Positions 1 through 9,218 of a stretch of 64,000 nt of DNA are shown one piece after another. The stretch spans positions 310,001 to 374,000 of the forward strand of contig CAWJSI010000001.1 in assembly GCA_963845485.1 (NCBI GenBank), read 5' to 3'. The notes under the pieces are model-generated. The model had not been told where the DNA came from. It was given only the letters and a program-made list of their open reading frames with translations, and did no database searches. Origin of the DNA: Bog-756 sp963845485. GTDB taxonomy: Bacteria > Actinomycetota > Acidimicrobiia > Acidimicrobiales > RAAP-2. The position numbers and the translations under genes are program-made. Position 1 is the stretch's first letter, and every line of letters starts with the position of its first letter.

Positions 1-1
1 T

Positions 2-931
2 GGTGGAGGCATCGACTCCTTCGCCCACTCGGGCATCTACGCGGGCGATGGTGAGGTATGGGACGCCGTGGACGTGAACATCCCTGTCCAAGAGCACTCG
101 CTGTCCTACCTCGGCAACCTCTACCGGTACGACGGCGCCATGCGGTATCCGGGCACCGGTGGTGGTGCCCCGACCGCCACGTCCGGCGGGCTGGTGACGC
201 CTGTGGTGAGCATGGCCTCGACCCCGGACGGCGGTGGCTACTGGCTCACCGATGCCGCCGGCGGGGTATCCGCCCACGGCTCGGCCGTGAACTACGGCTC
301 CATGGCCGGACACATCCTGAACGCCCCCATCGCCCACATCGTCTCCACCCCGGACGGGGGTGGATACTGGCTGGTGGCCTCGGACGGCGGGATCTTCTCG
401 TTCGGTGACGCCCCGTTCTTCGGCTCGATGGGCGGCCAGCACCTCAACGCTCCCGTCGTCGACATCGCCCCGACCCCGGACGGGGGTGGGTACTGGCTGG
501 TGGCCTCGGACGGCGGGATCTTCTCGTTCGGTGACGCCCGGTTCCAGGGGTCCATGGGCGGACGACATCTGAACGATCCGATCGTGGGCATCAGCACCGA
601 CGACGCCACCGAGGGCTACTGGCTGGTGGCGACCGATGGGGGGATCTTCTCGTTCGGCGCGCCCTTCCTCGGCAGCACCGGCAATCTGCGGCTCACCCGG
701 CCGGTCAACGGCATGACCTCGTTGGCCAACGGACAGGGCTACTGGTTCGTGGCCTCCGACGGCGGTGTCTTCGCCGAGGGCAGCGCCCCGTTCCGGGGAT
801 CGATGGGTGGGTCGACACTCAGTGCCCCGGTCGTAGGGATGGCCACCGATCCCGCCACGGGGGGCTACTGGCTGGTGGCGTCCGACGGCGGCATCTTCAG
901 CTTCGGCGCGCCGTTCTACGGTGCCGGCTGA
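2..931 (+). CDS. Secreted NlpC/P60-type cell-wall hydrolase with C-terminal GYW repeats, 5' end missing
   Basis: The frame is open from the first base, so only the last 309 residues are present; start, signal peptide and catalytic Cys would lie upstream. The N-terminal stretch HSGIYAGDGEVWDAV resembles the His-bearing strand of NlpC/P60 peptidoglycan endopeptidases, which cleave stem peptides outside the cell. From about nt 230 the protein is six units of about 42 residues, each opening with GYW and containing a DGGIFSFG-like core; the last unit is cut short at the stop. Units 2 and 3 are nearly identical at the DNA level with a 126-nt period, showing recent duplication. Such repeats may fold as a beta-propeller-like or adhesive module (inference). 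The NlpC call is moderate because the Cys motif cannot be seen. Confidence 0.75.
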   Translation, partial: GGGIDSFAHSGIYAGDGEVWDAVDVNIPVQEHSLSYLGNLYRYDGAMRYPGTGGGAPTATSGGLVTPVVSMASTPDGGGYWLTDAAGGVSAHGSAVNYGSMAGHILNAPIAHIVSTPDGGGYWLVASDGGIFSFGDAPFFGSMGGQHLNAPVVDIAPTPDGGGYWLVASDGGIFSFGDARFQGSMGGRHLNDPIVGISTDDATEGYWLVATDGGIFSFGAPFLGSTGNLRLTRPVNGMTSLANGQGYWFVASDGGVFAEGSAPFRGSMGGSTLSAPVVGMATDPATGGYWLVASDGGIFSFGAPFYGAG

Positions 932-955
932 CAGGAACTTCGCCGCGAGGCGGGG

Positions 956-1774
956 TCAGAGCACCAGGGCGGCGAGCTGGTCCATCGACTCGAGCCAGGC
1001 ATCGAGCTCCCGGCGCCACGGTGCCGAGACGACGTGCTGAATACCGGCTTCCTGATAGGCAGCGAGTTCCTCTTTGATCCGGCCGTGGTCCATTCCCTGG
1101 GGGTCCCACCCCGTGCGCAGCGAGACGGGGAAGTCCGTGTCGGGATGGTCCTGTCGGATGCGGGCGACGACCGGCGCCGCCTGCTCGGGTGTGAGACCGA
1201 CGGCCTGGTAGCCGTCGCCCCGCTGCGCCACGCGACGGTAGGCGGGCTCACTGCTCCCGCCGACCCAGATAGCGATGGGATGGGCCGGCTTGGGCAGGAT
1301 CCGCATGTCGTCGAAGGAGGTGTGCTGGCCGTGGAAGGTCACCGGGTCCTCGCTCCATACCGCGCGGAACAGGTCGATGGCCTCATCGAGGCGTCCTCCG
1401 CGATTGTGGAAGTCGTAGCCGAGTGCCCGGTACTCGAGCTCGGACCAACCCACACCCACCACGATGGTCACTCGGCCCCGTGAGAGGGCGTCCAGACTGG
1501 CGAGCGAGTTGGCCAGCTCCAGGGGATTGTGGGTGGGGACCACGAGCACACTCGTCCCGAGGCCGATCCTGTCGGTGACCGCCGCCGCCCATGTCAACGT
1601 GACCAGGGGATCGAACAGGTAGGGAGACGGGTAGTCCTGGGACGCCGGGTGGACGATGTGGTCGCTGACCCAGAGGTCGGCGAACCCCAGCTCCTCGGCG
1701 TGTTGGGCCGCCCGGGTTATGGCGTCGGGCCCGGCCACTCGGCCGTACTGGGGGAGGTGGACTCCGACCTGCAT
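956..1774 (-). CDS. F420-dependent LLM-class oxidoreductase (TIGR03619-like)
   Basis: This 272-residue protein starts at MQVGVHLPQYG and is typical of luciferase-like, probably coenzyme F420-dependent oxidoreductases, cytoplasmic TIM barrels that reduce or oxidise small molecules. Family marks are the N-terminal HLPQYG strand, EELGFADLWVSDH near residue 30, and VGVGWSELEYRALG in the middle. An upstream ATG/GTG would extend it by 29 residues, but homologues begin at the chosen methionine and a GAAAG stretch precedes it. It faces the repeat protein gene tail to tail with 24 bases between them. The substrate cannot be told from sequence. Confidence 0.85.
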   Translation of the reverse strand: MQVGVHLPQYGRVAGPDAITRAAQHAEELGFADLWVSDHIVHPASQDYPSPYLFDPLVTLTWAAAVTDRIGLGTSVLVVPTHNPLELANSLASLDALSRGRVTIVVGVGWSELEYRALGYDFHNRGGRLDEAIDLFRAVWSEDPVTFHGQHTSFDDMRILPKPAHPIAIWVGGSSEPAYRRVAQRGDGYQAVGLTPEQAAPVVARIRQDHPDTDFPVSLRTGWDPQGMDHGRIKEELAAYQEAGIQHVVSAPWRRELDAWLESMDQLAALVL

Positions 1775-1887
1775 CTGCACGCTTCTTTCCCGGGCATCGA
1801 TAGAGGACTCGGTGCCGCGGGCGCCAACTCTACCGGCGTCATCCCAGGAGCCGGTCGTCAAATCGGCCTGAGGTCCAGTCGTTTCGC

Positions 1888-2376
1888 TCAGTTCGAACCG
1901 GCGTCGGCGGGTGATGACCCCGCGTGGACTCGCACCTCGTGCACGACCGTTGCCACCGCGGGGACCACCAGGACGGGGGCCTCCTCGGGGGAGACCTCCG
2001 AGGCAATCACGGTCTCGGTGGGCCAGTGCACATCGGTCGAGGGGTCGAACTCGGCCGAGGCCATCGACTCGGTGGTGTGGGTGGTGCCGACCGGCTCGTC
2101 GGATGCCACACCGGGAGCGGTTATCGCCCCGTCGTGCCCGTCGGCGAGGGTGTCGAGGAAGGTCAGCGGCGACCTCACCGCCTTGGTGATGGTCTCGGTG
2201 GAAGGCAGGTCGGGAAACGACCCCCGGACATCGGACTCCAGCTTCTCGCGGAACCGGGCGAAGTCACGCCACAGGCTGCCGACCCGCTTGGCCAGCGTCG
2301 GGAGTTTGTCCGGTCCGAGGACAGCCAGGGCCACCACGCCGATGACGAGCAGCTTGGCCGGACTGAGGAAGTCCAC
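1888..2376 (-). CDS. tatB: Sec-independent protein translocase subunit TatB
   Basis: A 162-residue protein with the TatB plan: a short N-terminal membrane helix (about residues 6-20), the hinge LGPDKLPTLAKRVG, then a charged amphipathic helix rich in R, E and K (to about residue 55) and a low-complexity acidic tail. TatB binds twin-arginine signal peptides with TatC at the cytoplasmic membrane. The GTG start has a GGAG eight bases upstream. It follows tatA by 13 bases on the same strand, so the two are probably co-transcribed. tatC is not in the window. TatB rather than TatA is favoured by length and by the GPDKLP hinge. Confidence 0.85.
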   Translation of the reverse strand: MDFLSPAKLLVIGVVALAVLGPDKLPTLAKRVGSLWRDFARFREKLESDVRGSFPDLPSTETITKAVRSPLTFLDTLADGHDGAITAPGVASDEPVGTTHTTESMASAEFDPSTDVHWPTETVIASEVSPEEAPVLVVPAVATVVHEVRVHAGSSPADAGSN

Positions 2377-2389
2377 GGGTTCGGCTCCG

Positions 2390-2668
2390 CTACCGCTGTG
2401 AAGCGTCCGACGTCACCCGAACGCTCGACGCCCCTGTCACCGGTACGTGCACCGCGGCGGGAGCGACGGCTGCGGGCGTCGAGGGGACGACCACCTCGAC
2501 CGGGACGCCTTCACCCTCGGCCAATCCTTGTTTGAACTCGGTCTTGGCCGATCCGAGGGACCGGGCCAGCTTGGGGATCTGGGTGGAGCCGAAGAGGACC
2601 AGAGCCACCACCACCAGGATGATCAGTCCGTCCATGCCGAATATCTCTGCCGGGGAGCCGAAGTGCAC
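2390..2668 (-). CDS. tatA: Sec-independent protein translocase subunit TatA
   Basis: A 92-residue protein with an N-terminal membrane helix (GLIILVVVALVLFG), the conserved FG hinge, and an amphipathic helix containing IPKLARSLGSAKTEFKQG, diagnostic of TatA/E, the pore-forming subunit of the twin-arginine translocase. The GTG start is preferred over the internal ATG 33 bases downstream because an AAAGG lies eight bases before it and the extra residues (HFGSPAEIF) fit the usual TatA N-terminus. A Val/Ala/Pro-rich tail follows. It lies immediately upstream of tatB. The 256 bases between tatA and the next minus-strand gene hold no evident gene and probably carry the promoter. Confidence 0.88.
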   Translation of the reverse strand: MHFGSPAEIFGMDGLIILVVVALVLFGSTQIPKLARSLGSAKTEFKQGLAEGEGVPVEVVVPSTPAAVAPAAVHVPVTGASSVRVTSDASQR

Positions 2669-2924
2669 GAGTCCAACCTTTCGTTGTCTGTTCCGGGTCA
2701 CCCTGTGGAGTCGGCGCCCGCGTCGTACCGGGTATTCGTGGCCGACGCCGGGCTGGATGACGACGGGCGATGGTGTCGTGGCCCCGGTGGCCGGCGAGAC
2801 GCCCTCCGACGGCTGGGCTTCACGGTGATGGAGTCGCTGCTTATGCGGTCGAGACCCTCGGTAACCTGGGCCCGGCGTGACCGTGCTGGCCATCCCGTCC
2901 GGGTCCGCCGCCGGCCGCGGATGC

Positions 2925-4484
2925 TCAGGCCGAGCGAACGGTGGCGACCGGAGCGACGCCGCCCGGGGAAGCGAGCCCGGCCTCCCGTAGGAGTCGCCGC
3001 TCGTCGAGCTTGCTCGAGGTGGTGAGGGGTAGTTCGGCCACCAGCTCCACCCGGTCCGGGAGCATGGAGTCGGGAAGTTTCGTTGCTGCCCCCTGACGGA
3101 GCTCGAGGGCGGTGATCGGGGTGTGGACCACCACGAAGGCGGCGATGCCCACCCCTCCGTCGTGGTCGAAGACCACACAGGCGGCATCGGCCACACCGGG
3201 AAGCCCCCGTACGGCGTCGGTCAACTCCAGGAGGGAGATGCGCACCCCGGACCGCTTGATCACCCGGTCGGCCCGTTCGACATAGACGTACTCGCTCCGC
3301 TCGTTCCGGTAGACGAGGTCGCCGGAGCGGTACACGAGCTCGCCGGGGACGACGTCGGTCCTCATCACCTGGGCCGTGAGGTCGGGGGCTCCCCAGTAGC
3401 CGTCCATGAGCTGGTCGCCCCCGATGTACAGCTCACCCACTTGACCGGGCTGGACGACCTCGAGGCCCCCTTCGTCGATGAGGTGGAAGCGCACCCCGTC
3501 GTGGGGGACCCCGATGGGCACGGTGCCGTCGGCCACCAGCTCCGGGGTCAGCTCGATGTGGGTGACAGCGATGGTGGTCTCGGTCGGCCCGTACCGGTTG
3601 AATACCCGGAGCCGGGGTGCGGCCGACCAAACGGCCCGGACGTCGGCCAGGGCACTGGCCTCTCCACCCAGGGCGATGACGTCGAGGGTGCCGCCCTCCA
3701 ACTCGCCGAACTGGGGGCTGGCCAGCAGCAGTTTCAGGTAGCTGGGCGAGAACCCGGTGTAGGTGATGCCCTCCCGTTGGACGGCGCGGAAGAACGTCCG
3801 CGGGAACAAGAGGGCCTCCCGGGGCCGGATGACCACGGCCCCCCCGGCGAACAAGGTGGGGAAGAGGGTCCCGAACGAGCCGTCGAAGTGGAACGGTGAG
3901 ACACAGAGGGTGCGCGTCTCCCGGTCGAGACCGAGCGCCTCAGCAGTCGACCGTACGGCGGCGGCGAAGGCGCCGTGGCTGATGAGCACCCCCTTCGGGG
4001 AGCCCGTGGTGCCCGACGTGTAGATGGCGTAGGCCAGCTGCCCCCGGCCGTTGATCCGTGGCGGTGCTACCGGGCCATCGGCCCCCCGGAGGTCGGCGAT
4101 GGGGACACGAGTGGGCCCATCTTGTGACGGCATGGTGCCGTCCTCGTCTTCGGGAACGACGATGAGCTTCGGCGAACAGTCGGCCACGATGGCGGCCACC
4201 CGGGCTTCGGGATCGGTGACGGCGAGCGGTACGAACACCCCGCCCGCCCACATGGTGGCGAGCGCCGCCACCACGAAGTCGACGGAGTTGGGGAGGTGGA
4301 GCGCCACCCGGTCGCCGTCGGTGACGCCTGCGGAGGCCAACCCTCGGGCCACCCGGCCGATCTCGTCCATCAGCTGGGCGTAGCTCAGCTCGGTGTCGAG
4401 GTCCTTCACGGCGGGGAGGTCTGGGCCGCTCCGGGCCTGTTCCACAATGGTGGCGACGACGAGCCGGTCCATCGGTTCGCTCAC
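2925..4484 (-). CDS. Stand-alone amino-acid-type adenylation enzyme (ANL superfamily)
   Basis: A 519-residue AMP-forming ligase. The ATP loop YTSGTTGSPKG is at residues 155-165, FDGS (motif A4) at about 200-203, NRYGPTETT (A5) at about 297-304, YRSGDL (A7) at 385-390, the hinge/A8 region at about 404-420, and an A10-like Lys in PLTTSSKLDE near the C-terminus. The Asp of FDxS usually holds the alpha-amino group of an amino-acid substrate, and NRYGPTE is the NRPS form of A5, so an amino acid is more likely than a fatty acid (inference). No carrier domain is attached. The GTG start overlaps the stop of the amidohydrolase gene by four bases (GTGA), implying translational coupling. Confidence 0.82.
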   Translation of the reverse strand: MSEPMDRLVVATIVEQARSGPDLPAVKDLDTELSYAQLMDEIGRVARGLASAGVTDGDRVALHLPNSVDFVVAALATMWAGGVFVPLAVTDPEARVAAIVADCSPKLIVVPEDEDGTMPSQDGPTRVPIADLRGADGPVAPPRINGRGQLAYAIYTSGTTGSPKGVLISHGAFAAAVRSTAEALGLDRETRTLCVSPFHFDGSFGTLFPTLFAGGAVVIRPREALLFPRTFFRAVQREGITYTGFSPSYLKLLLASPQFGELEGGTLDVIALGGEASALADVRAVWSAAPRLRVFNRYGPTETTIAVTHIELTPELVADGTVPIGVPHDGVRFHLIDEGGLEVVQPGQVGELYIGGDQLMDGYWGAPDLTAQVMRTDVVPGELVYRSGDLVYRNERSEYVYVERADRVIKRSGVRISLLELTDAVRGLPGVADAACVVFDHDGGVGIAAFVVVHTPITALELRQGAATKLPDSMLPDRVELVAELPLTTSSKLDERRLLREAGLASPGGVAPVATVRSA

Positions 4485-6250
4485 CGGGTCGGGGCCGGCT
4501 GGGAGCCGCGCAGCAGCTGTCCGGGAAGCTCGCCGGTGGGAGTGCCGTCCTCGAACGTCACCGCGCCACGCTTTACCGTCCAGCGGTAGCCACGCGCTGC
4601 CTGGAGAAGGCGCCGACCGCCGGCCGGGAGGTCGGTGGTGATCTCCGGCGGTGCACATCCCAACCCGGCCAGGTCGATCACGTTGAGGTCGGCGAGCAGT
4701 CCTGGGGCCACGACTCCCCGGTCCAGCCAGCCGAAGTGGGCGGCGGGTCGCCGGGTGATCTGGTGGACCACGGATTCGACAGGCAGTCCCTCAGGGCCCT
4801 CGAAGTCACGGCCCCACATGGAGAGATACGTGGTGGTCATGGAGCCGTCACAGATCTGCCCACAGTGGGCACCGGCGTCGGACAGACCGAACATGGCCAC
4901 AGGGGAGGTGATCATCTCGCGGATGGCCTCGAGGTTCCGGTGGGCGAAGTTGAACAGCGGTGTGTAGATGAGCTGGCGGCCACCCCGCTGGAGCTGGACG
5001 TCGTAGGCCAACTCCCGGGGGTCTGCGCCGGTGCGACGGGCCATGGCTCCGATCGAGTTGGCGCTGTCGAAGTTGTAGTTGACCGGGTCGTCGAGGACGT
5101 ACATGTCATCGAACCGGCCGAAGAAGGCGTAGCCGGCGAAGGCGTCAGGGTCGCCGGTCAGGTGGGCATGGCCCTCGATGATCTTCTTGCGGCGCTCGGG
5201 GTCCCGTAGGGCGGCGACCCGTTCCTCCAGCGGGAGGCCGGCGATCTTGCCGTAGGCGCGCGTCGGGGTGAAGACGTTGGCCGACGCCTCGAGACCGAGG
5301 AGGACACCGATGGGCCGGGGTGCCACCTGGGCCTTCACGTCGAGCCCCTCGCCCTGGAGGGCCACGGCCAACGCCATCAGGTCCCGCCAGCGCTCGGGTG
5401 CCTCGACGTCCTGTTGCACCGTGTAACTCACGGGGCGCCTGCTGGCCCGGGCGAACTCGGTCACGAGGGCGAACTCGGACCGGGCGAACTCGTCATCGGT
5501 GGTGCGGTAGCTGTCGGAGAGGAACTGGAAGACGCCCGTGCCGCTGGCCTGGAGGGTGGAGGCCAGGGTCATCAGTTCGGGTTCCCGGGCCCTCAGGGTG
5601 CCGAGGTTCTCGCCTGCGCTGGTCCGGTGGCGCTCGGTCCGTGACGTGGTGACACCCAAGGCCCCGGCTTCGAGTCCCTGGCGGAGCAGGTCGGCCATGG
5701 TCTCGAGCTCACGGTCGTCGGGGTGCTGGTCAAGGTCCGCCCCCCGCTCACCCATGACAAAGGCCCGGAGGGCGGCATGGGGGACGTGGGTGCCGACGTC
5801 GATGGTGCGGCGTTGGCGTTCGAGGGCGTCCAGATACTCGGGAAAGGACTCCCAGTCCCACTGCAGGCCCTCATGGAGGGCAGTGCCGGGGATGTCCTCC
5901 ACCCCCTCCATGGTGGCGATCAGCCAGTCGTGCCGGTCGGGCTCGACGGGGGCGAAGCCCACCCCGCAATTACCCATGGCGACGGTGGTCACCCCGTGAT
6001 GGGACGATGGGGCGAGGAGCGGGTCCCAGGTGGCCTGGCCGTCGTAGTGGGTGTGGGGGTCGACGAACCCCGGGGTGACGAGCAGGCCGTCGGCATCGAG
6101 CTCACGGTGCCCGCGTCCGACGTCGTCGCCGACCTCGACGATCCTGTCCCCGGTGACGGCGATGTCGGCACGGCGCAGCGCGCCGCCGGTCCCGTCGGCC
6201 AGCGTGCCGTTCCGGATGACCAGGTCTGCGGACACGCTTGTTCGACTCAT
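4481..6250 (-). CDS. N-acyl-D-amino-acid deacylase family amidohydrolase
   Basis: A 589-residue metal-dependent amidohydrolase of the D-aminoacylase group, which hydrolyses N-acylated D-amino acids or related amides in the cytoplasm. Visible marks are the small N-terminal beta domain (LVIRNGTLADGTG), the metal site FVDPHTHYDGQ, the motif MGNCGVGFAP with the family Cys, and SDAGAHCGQICD and HFGWLDRGVV toward the C-terminus. The ATG overlaps the aldo/keto reductase stop (ATGA) and its own stop overlaps the adenylation gene, so three genes form one coupled unit. Adjacency to an amino-acid-type adenylating enzyme suggests a shared amino-acid-derived substrate, which is an inference. Confidence 0.85.
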   Translation of the reverse strand: MSRTSVSADLVIRNGTLADGTGGALRRADIAVTGDRIVEVGDDVGRGHRELDADGLLVTPGFVDPHTHYDGQATWDPLLAPSSHHGVTTVAMGNCGVGFAPVEPDRHDWLIATMEGVEDIPGTALHEGLQWDWESFPEYLDALERQRRTIDVGTHVPHAALRAFVMGERGADLDQHPDDRELETMADLLRQGLEAGALGVTTSRTERHRTSAGENLGTLRAREPELMTLASTLQASGTGVFQFLSDSYRTTDDEFARSEFALVTEFARASRRPVSYTVQQDVEAPERWRDLMALAVALQGEGLDVKAQVAPRPIGVLLGLEASANVFTPTRAYGKIAGLPLEERVAALRDPERRKKIIEGHAHLTGDPDAFAGYAFFGRFDDMYVLDDPVNYNFDSANSIGAMARRTGADPRELAYDVQLQRGGRQLIYTPLFNFAHRNLEAIREMITSPVAMFGLSDAGAHCGQICDGSMTTTYLSMWGRDFEGPEGLPVESVVHQITRRPAAHFGWLDRGVVAPGLLADLNVIDLAGLGCAPPEITTDLPAGGRRLLQAARGYRWTVKRGAVTFEDGTPTGELPGQLLRGSQPAPTR

Positions 6251-7125
6251 CCCGCCAGCGCCCAACGGCGCAGCGGCTTGCGGGCATCGACCAACGAGTC
6301 GTACTGCTCATCGGTGAGCGAGACGGTAGCGGCGGTGCAGTTCTCCTCGAGGTGGGACAGCGACGAGGTGCCTGGTATCGGCAGCATCACCGGTGACCGC
6401 CGAAGCAGCCACGCCAGCGACACCTGGGAGACGGTGGCGCCCACCTCGCGGGCCACGGTGTCGAGGGGCCCTCCGTCGCGTGAAAGCTTGCCGCTGCCGA
6501 GGGGAAACCACGGGATGAACCCGATCCGGTGCTCCTCGCAGTAGTCGATGACGTCGTCAGCACCTCGTTGGGCGATGTTGTACTGGTTCTGCACGGTGAC
6601 GACCGGGACGATGCTCCGGGCCAGTTCAATGTCGCCGACGCCGGCCTCGGACAGCCCGACCTCTCTGACCTTGCCGGCATCACGCAGTTCCTTCAACGCA
6701 CCGAACTGGTCGACGGCGGGCACGGCAGGATCGATGCGGTGCAGTTGGAACAGGTCGATGTGGTCGACGCCCAGCCGTCGGAGGCTCCCCTCGCACTGGG
6801 CGGCCAGGTACTCGGGTCGGCCGCACTCCACCCACTCGCCGGGTCCGGGTCGGGTGAACCCGGCCTTGGTGGCGATGATGAGGCCTTCGGGATAGGGGTG
6901 GAGGGCCTCGTTGATGAGCTCCTCGGCCACGTCGGGCCCGTAGGAGTCGGCCGTGTCGATCAGGTTCACGCCGAGGCCCACTGCCGAGCGCAGGACTGCA
7001 ATGGCCCCTTCGTGGTCACTCGGTGCCCCCCAGACGCCCGGACCGGTCAGCTGCATGGTGCCGAAGCCGAGACGACGCACCTCGAGGGAGCCCAGTTCGA
7101 GTGTGTCGGAGACGTCGACCATCAT
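6247..7125 (-). CDS. Aldo/keto reductase
   Basis: A 292-residue NADPH-dependent aldo/keto reductase, a cytoplasmic TIM barrel. The catalytic set is visible: Asp and Tyr in DTADSYG, Lys in ATKAG, and His in LFQLHRID. The NADP-binding C-terminal motif region (LPIPGTSSLSHLEEN) is intact. Three close starts are possible (7131 GTG, 7125 ATG, 7122 ATG); 7125 is chosen because AGAAGG lies five bases upstream of it. It is first in the coupled trio with the amidohydrolase and the adenylation enzyme and probably carries their promoter. The carbonyl substrate is unknown. Confidence 0.87.
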   Translation of the reverse strand: MMVDVSDTLELGSLEVRRLGFGTMQLTGPGVWGAPSDHEGAIAVLRSAVGLGVNLIDTADSYGPDVAEELINEALHPYPEGLIIATKAGFTRPGPGEWVECGRPEYLAAQCEGSLRRLGVDHIDLFQLHRIDPAVPAVDQFGALKELRDAGKVREVGLSEAGVGDIELARSIVPVVTVQNQYNIAQRGADDVIDYCEEHRIGFIPWFPLGSGKLSRDGGPLDTVAREVGATVSQVSLAWLLRRSPVMLPIPGTSSLSHLEENCTAATVSLTDEQYDSLVDARKPLRRWALAG

Positions 7126-7263
7126 TCCCACCTTCTTCTTGGCGGACGTAGCGGCATGGATATCAATGAAAGGCTACGTACCGGGCGTCGCCCCATTCTA
7201 CCGACGCGAAGGTCATTTCGACAGGGTCTTGTGTAAACGCGGATCCAGGATCTAGCGTTGGGG

Positions 7264-7299
7264 ATGCATCAGTAATCACTTGAAATTGCTGATGTGCAT
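7264..7299. promoter_or_regulatory. Imperfect inverted repeat in divergent promoter region
   Basis: ATGCATCAG and CTGATGTGCAT form an imperfect inverted repeat around an AT-rich centre, 39-74 bases upstream of the flavoprotein ATG at 7338 and inside the 212-base divergent gap shared with the aldo/keto reductase. It could be an operator. No regulator gene is adjacent, so the role is only a guess. Confidence 0.3.
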
Positions 7300-7337
7300 G
7301 TTCTTACTGCAACGGTGAAGAAGGGGCAGCAGTACAC

Positions 7338-9218
7338 ATGATCTTGTCGCGTCCATTGTCGTCCACGGCACCGGTTGACTGGACCGCGGATTCCGTCCGT
7401 CTGGACGGAATCGACCTGGCCATCGTAGGTCTGGGCTCGTGGGGGATGTGCGTCCTGGAACGTGCAGTGGCCCGCGCCAGCCGGGTGGAGACCCCGGTCC
7501 GGATCCATGTCATCGAGCCCGGTTCCCTCGGCGGCGGTGTCTATGCCATGGGCCAACCCGACTATCTGGTTCTCAATAACCCCTGCGGTCAATTGTCTTT
7601 GTATGCGGCACCCGACGGTGAGCAACCGCCCCACAATGCCATCGGACTCTTCGAATGGGCTGTGGAGACCGGCTACCAATGGGTCGGGCACGAATGCCGG
7701 ATCACCACCACCGGCCGGCCCATCCTGCCCACCGACTATCTGCCCCGCCGGCTCATGGGTGAATACCTGGTCTGGTTCTACGAGTCCCTCGTGACCAACG
7801 CACCCCCCAACATGGAGGTGATCCGGCACTACGCCTCGGCCGTCGACATCAGCTCGGTCGGAGGCCGTGAAGCTGTCGTCCTCGACAACGGGCGCACACT
7901 GTGCGTCAACCACGTCGTGCTGACCTCCGGGCACACCTGGAACGAGGAGCCCGTCGTCGACGGCTCCAACGTCCGCTTCCTGCGTCCCTATCCCGTCGAG
8001 TTCTTCGACGAACCGGTTCCCGCCGGCCAGCCCGTGGCCGTCGCCGGCATGGGACTCGTGGGCTTCGACCTGCTGACGGCCATGACCGTGGGCCGGGGTG
8101 GGGCCTTCGAGGAAGAAGGCGACCGCCTGCGCTACGTGCCCAGCGGTGACGAGCCGGTGATCTACCTGTACTCGCGCTCAGGCATCCCCTACTGTGCCAA
8201 GTCGGCCCACGGCGTGGACCCCTACGGCAGCTACCGACCCGTGGTGTGCACTCCCGCGGCGATCGCCGCGCTGACCAACCCCGGCGGTACGTCGGAGCGG
8301 CACCAGGTGGACTTCCGCCATGACCTGCTGCCGTTACTGTTCGGCGAGATGCAGTCCCGCTACCTGACCCACGCCGCCTTCTTGAAGGGGGGTGCTGACG
8401 AAGAGGATCAGGTCCGGCGCCAGCTGGTCCGCGCCACGGCCACCGGTGACTTCGACAAGGTGGTCAAGGGCTTCGAGCCCGTCTACGGGCGCTTCGACCC
8501 GGCTAGTTACCTGTTTGCCGGCGCCGGGCGGACCTACGCCTCGGGTGACGACTACCAGGCCCAGGTCTACGACATGGTGGAGACCGACCTCGAAGAGGCC
8601 CTGTTCGTCGGCGGCAGCCCGGTGAAGGCGGCCCTCGAGGTCCTGCGCATCCTCCGCGACCAGCTGCGCCTGGTCATCGAGTTCGGTGGACTCACGCTCG
8701 ACTCATACCTCGACTTCCAGGCCAACGTCCGGGGGAGGATCAACCGGATGGAGGCCGGTCCTCCGCCCCTCCGGTCCCAGCAACTCCTGGCCCTGCTCGA
8801 TGCCGGCGTGGTCCGGGCCCCCCTCGGGCCCAATCCGGCGCTGACCCCCGAGCCCGACGGGAGGATCACCCTGCGCTCCACCGAGTTGGCCGAGGAGGTA
8901 TCGGTCACGGTCAATGGTGTGGTCCGTGGTCACCTCGACCTCCCCTCCTTGGCCCGGTCGAGCTCACCGCTGCTCACCCGGCTCTACGCCGAGGGCCGGC
9001 TGGTCCAGATGACCTACGGCGACACCGCCGTCGGCTCGGTGGCGGTTAGCCAGGACTTCCATCCCTACGACGCCTGCGGCCGGGTGCAGTCCCACCTCTC
9101 GCTGCTCGGCGTCCTCACCGAGGGAACCCGCTACTTCACGCACTACATCCCCTCGCCTCGGAGCCGTATCCGGGCTGTGCTCGATGCCCGGGAGTGCGTG
9201 GACGCCGTCATCGTCTGA
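7338..9218 (+). CDS. FAD/NAD(P)-binding protein (NAD_binding_9-type)
   Basis: A 626-residue flavoprotein-like protein. A dinucleotide-binding motif (VGLGSWGMCVLERA) sits near residue 32, followed by an acidic strand end in HVIEPGSLGGGVYAMGQP, and a second nucleotide motif (VAGMGLVGFDLLTAM) lies near residue 235. This layout matches the FAD/NAD(P)-binding family often annotated as a conserved hypothetical oxidoreductase, distantly related to N-hydroxylating monooxygenases. The ATG follows AAGGGG by about nine bases. It stands alone on the plus strand, facing metY tail to tail across a repeat array. The reaction is not known; a role in modifying an amino-acid- or sulfur-containing compound would only be a guess from position. 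Confidence 0.7.
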   Translation: MILSRPLSSTAPVDWTADSVRLDGIDLAIVGLGSWGMCVLERAVARASRVETPVRIHVIEPGSLGGGVYAMGQPDYLVLNNPCGQLSLYAAPDGEQPPHNAIGLFEWAVETGYQWVGHECRITTTGRPILPTDYLPRRLMGEYLVWFYESLVTNAPPNMEVIRHYASAVDISSVGGREAVVLDNGRTLCVNHVVLTSGHTWNEEPVVDGSNVRFLRPYPVEFFDEPVPAGQPVAVAGMGLVGFDLLTAMTVGRGGAFEEEGDRLRYVPSGDEPVIYLYSRSGIPYCAKSAHGVDPYGSYRPVVCTPAAIAALTNPGGTSERHQVDFRHDLLPLLFGEMQSRYLTHAAFLKGGADEEDQVRRQLVRATATGDFDKVVKGFEPVYGRFDPASYLFAGAGRTYASGDDYQAQVYDMVETDLEEALFVGGSPVKAALEVLRILRDQLRLVIEFGGLTLDSYLDFQANVRGRINRMEAGPPPLRSQQLLALLDAGVVRAPLGPNPALTPEPDGRITLRSTELAEEVSVTVNGVVRGHLDLPSLARSSSPLLTRLYAEGRLVQMTYGDTAVGSVAVSQDFHPYDACGRVQSHLSLLGVLTEGTRYFTHYIPSPRSRIRAVLDARECVDAVIV

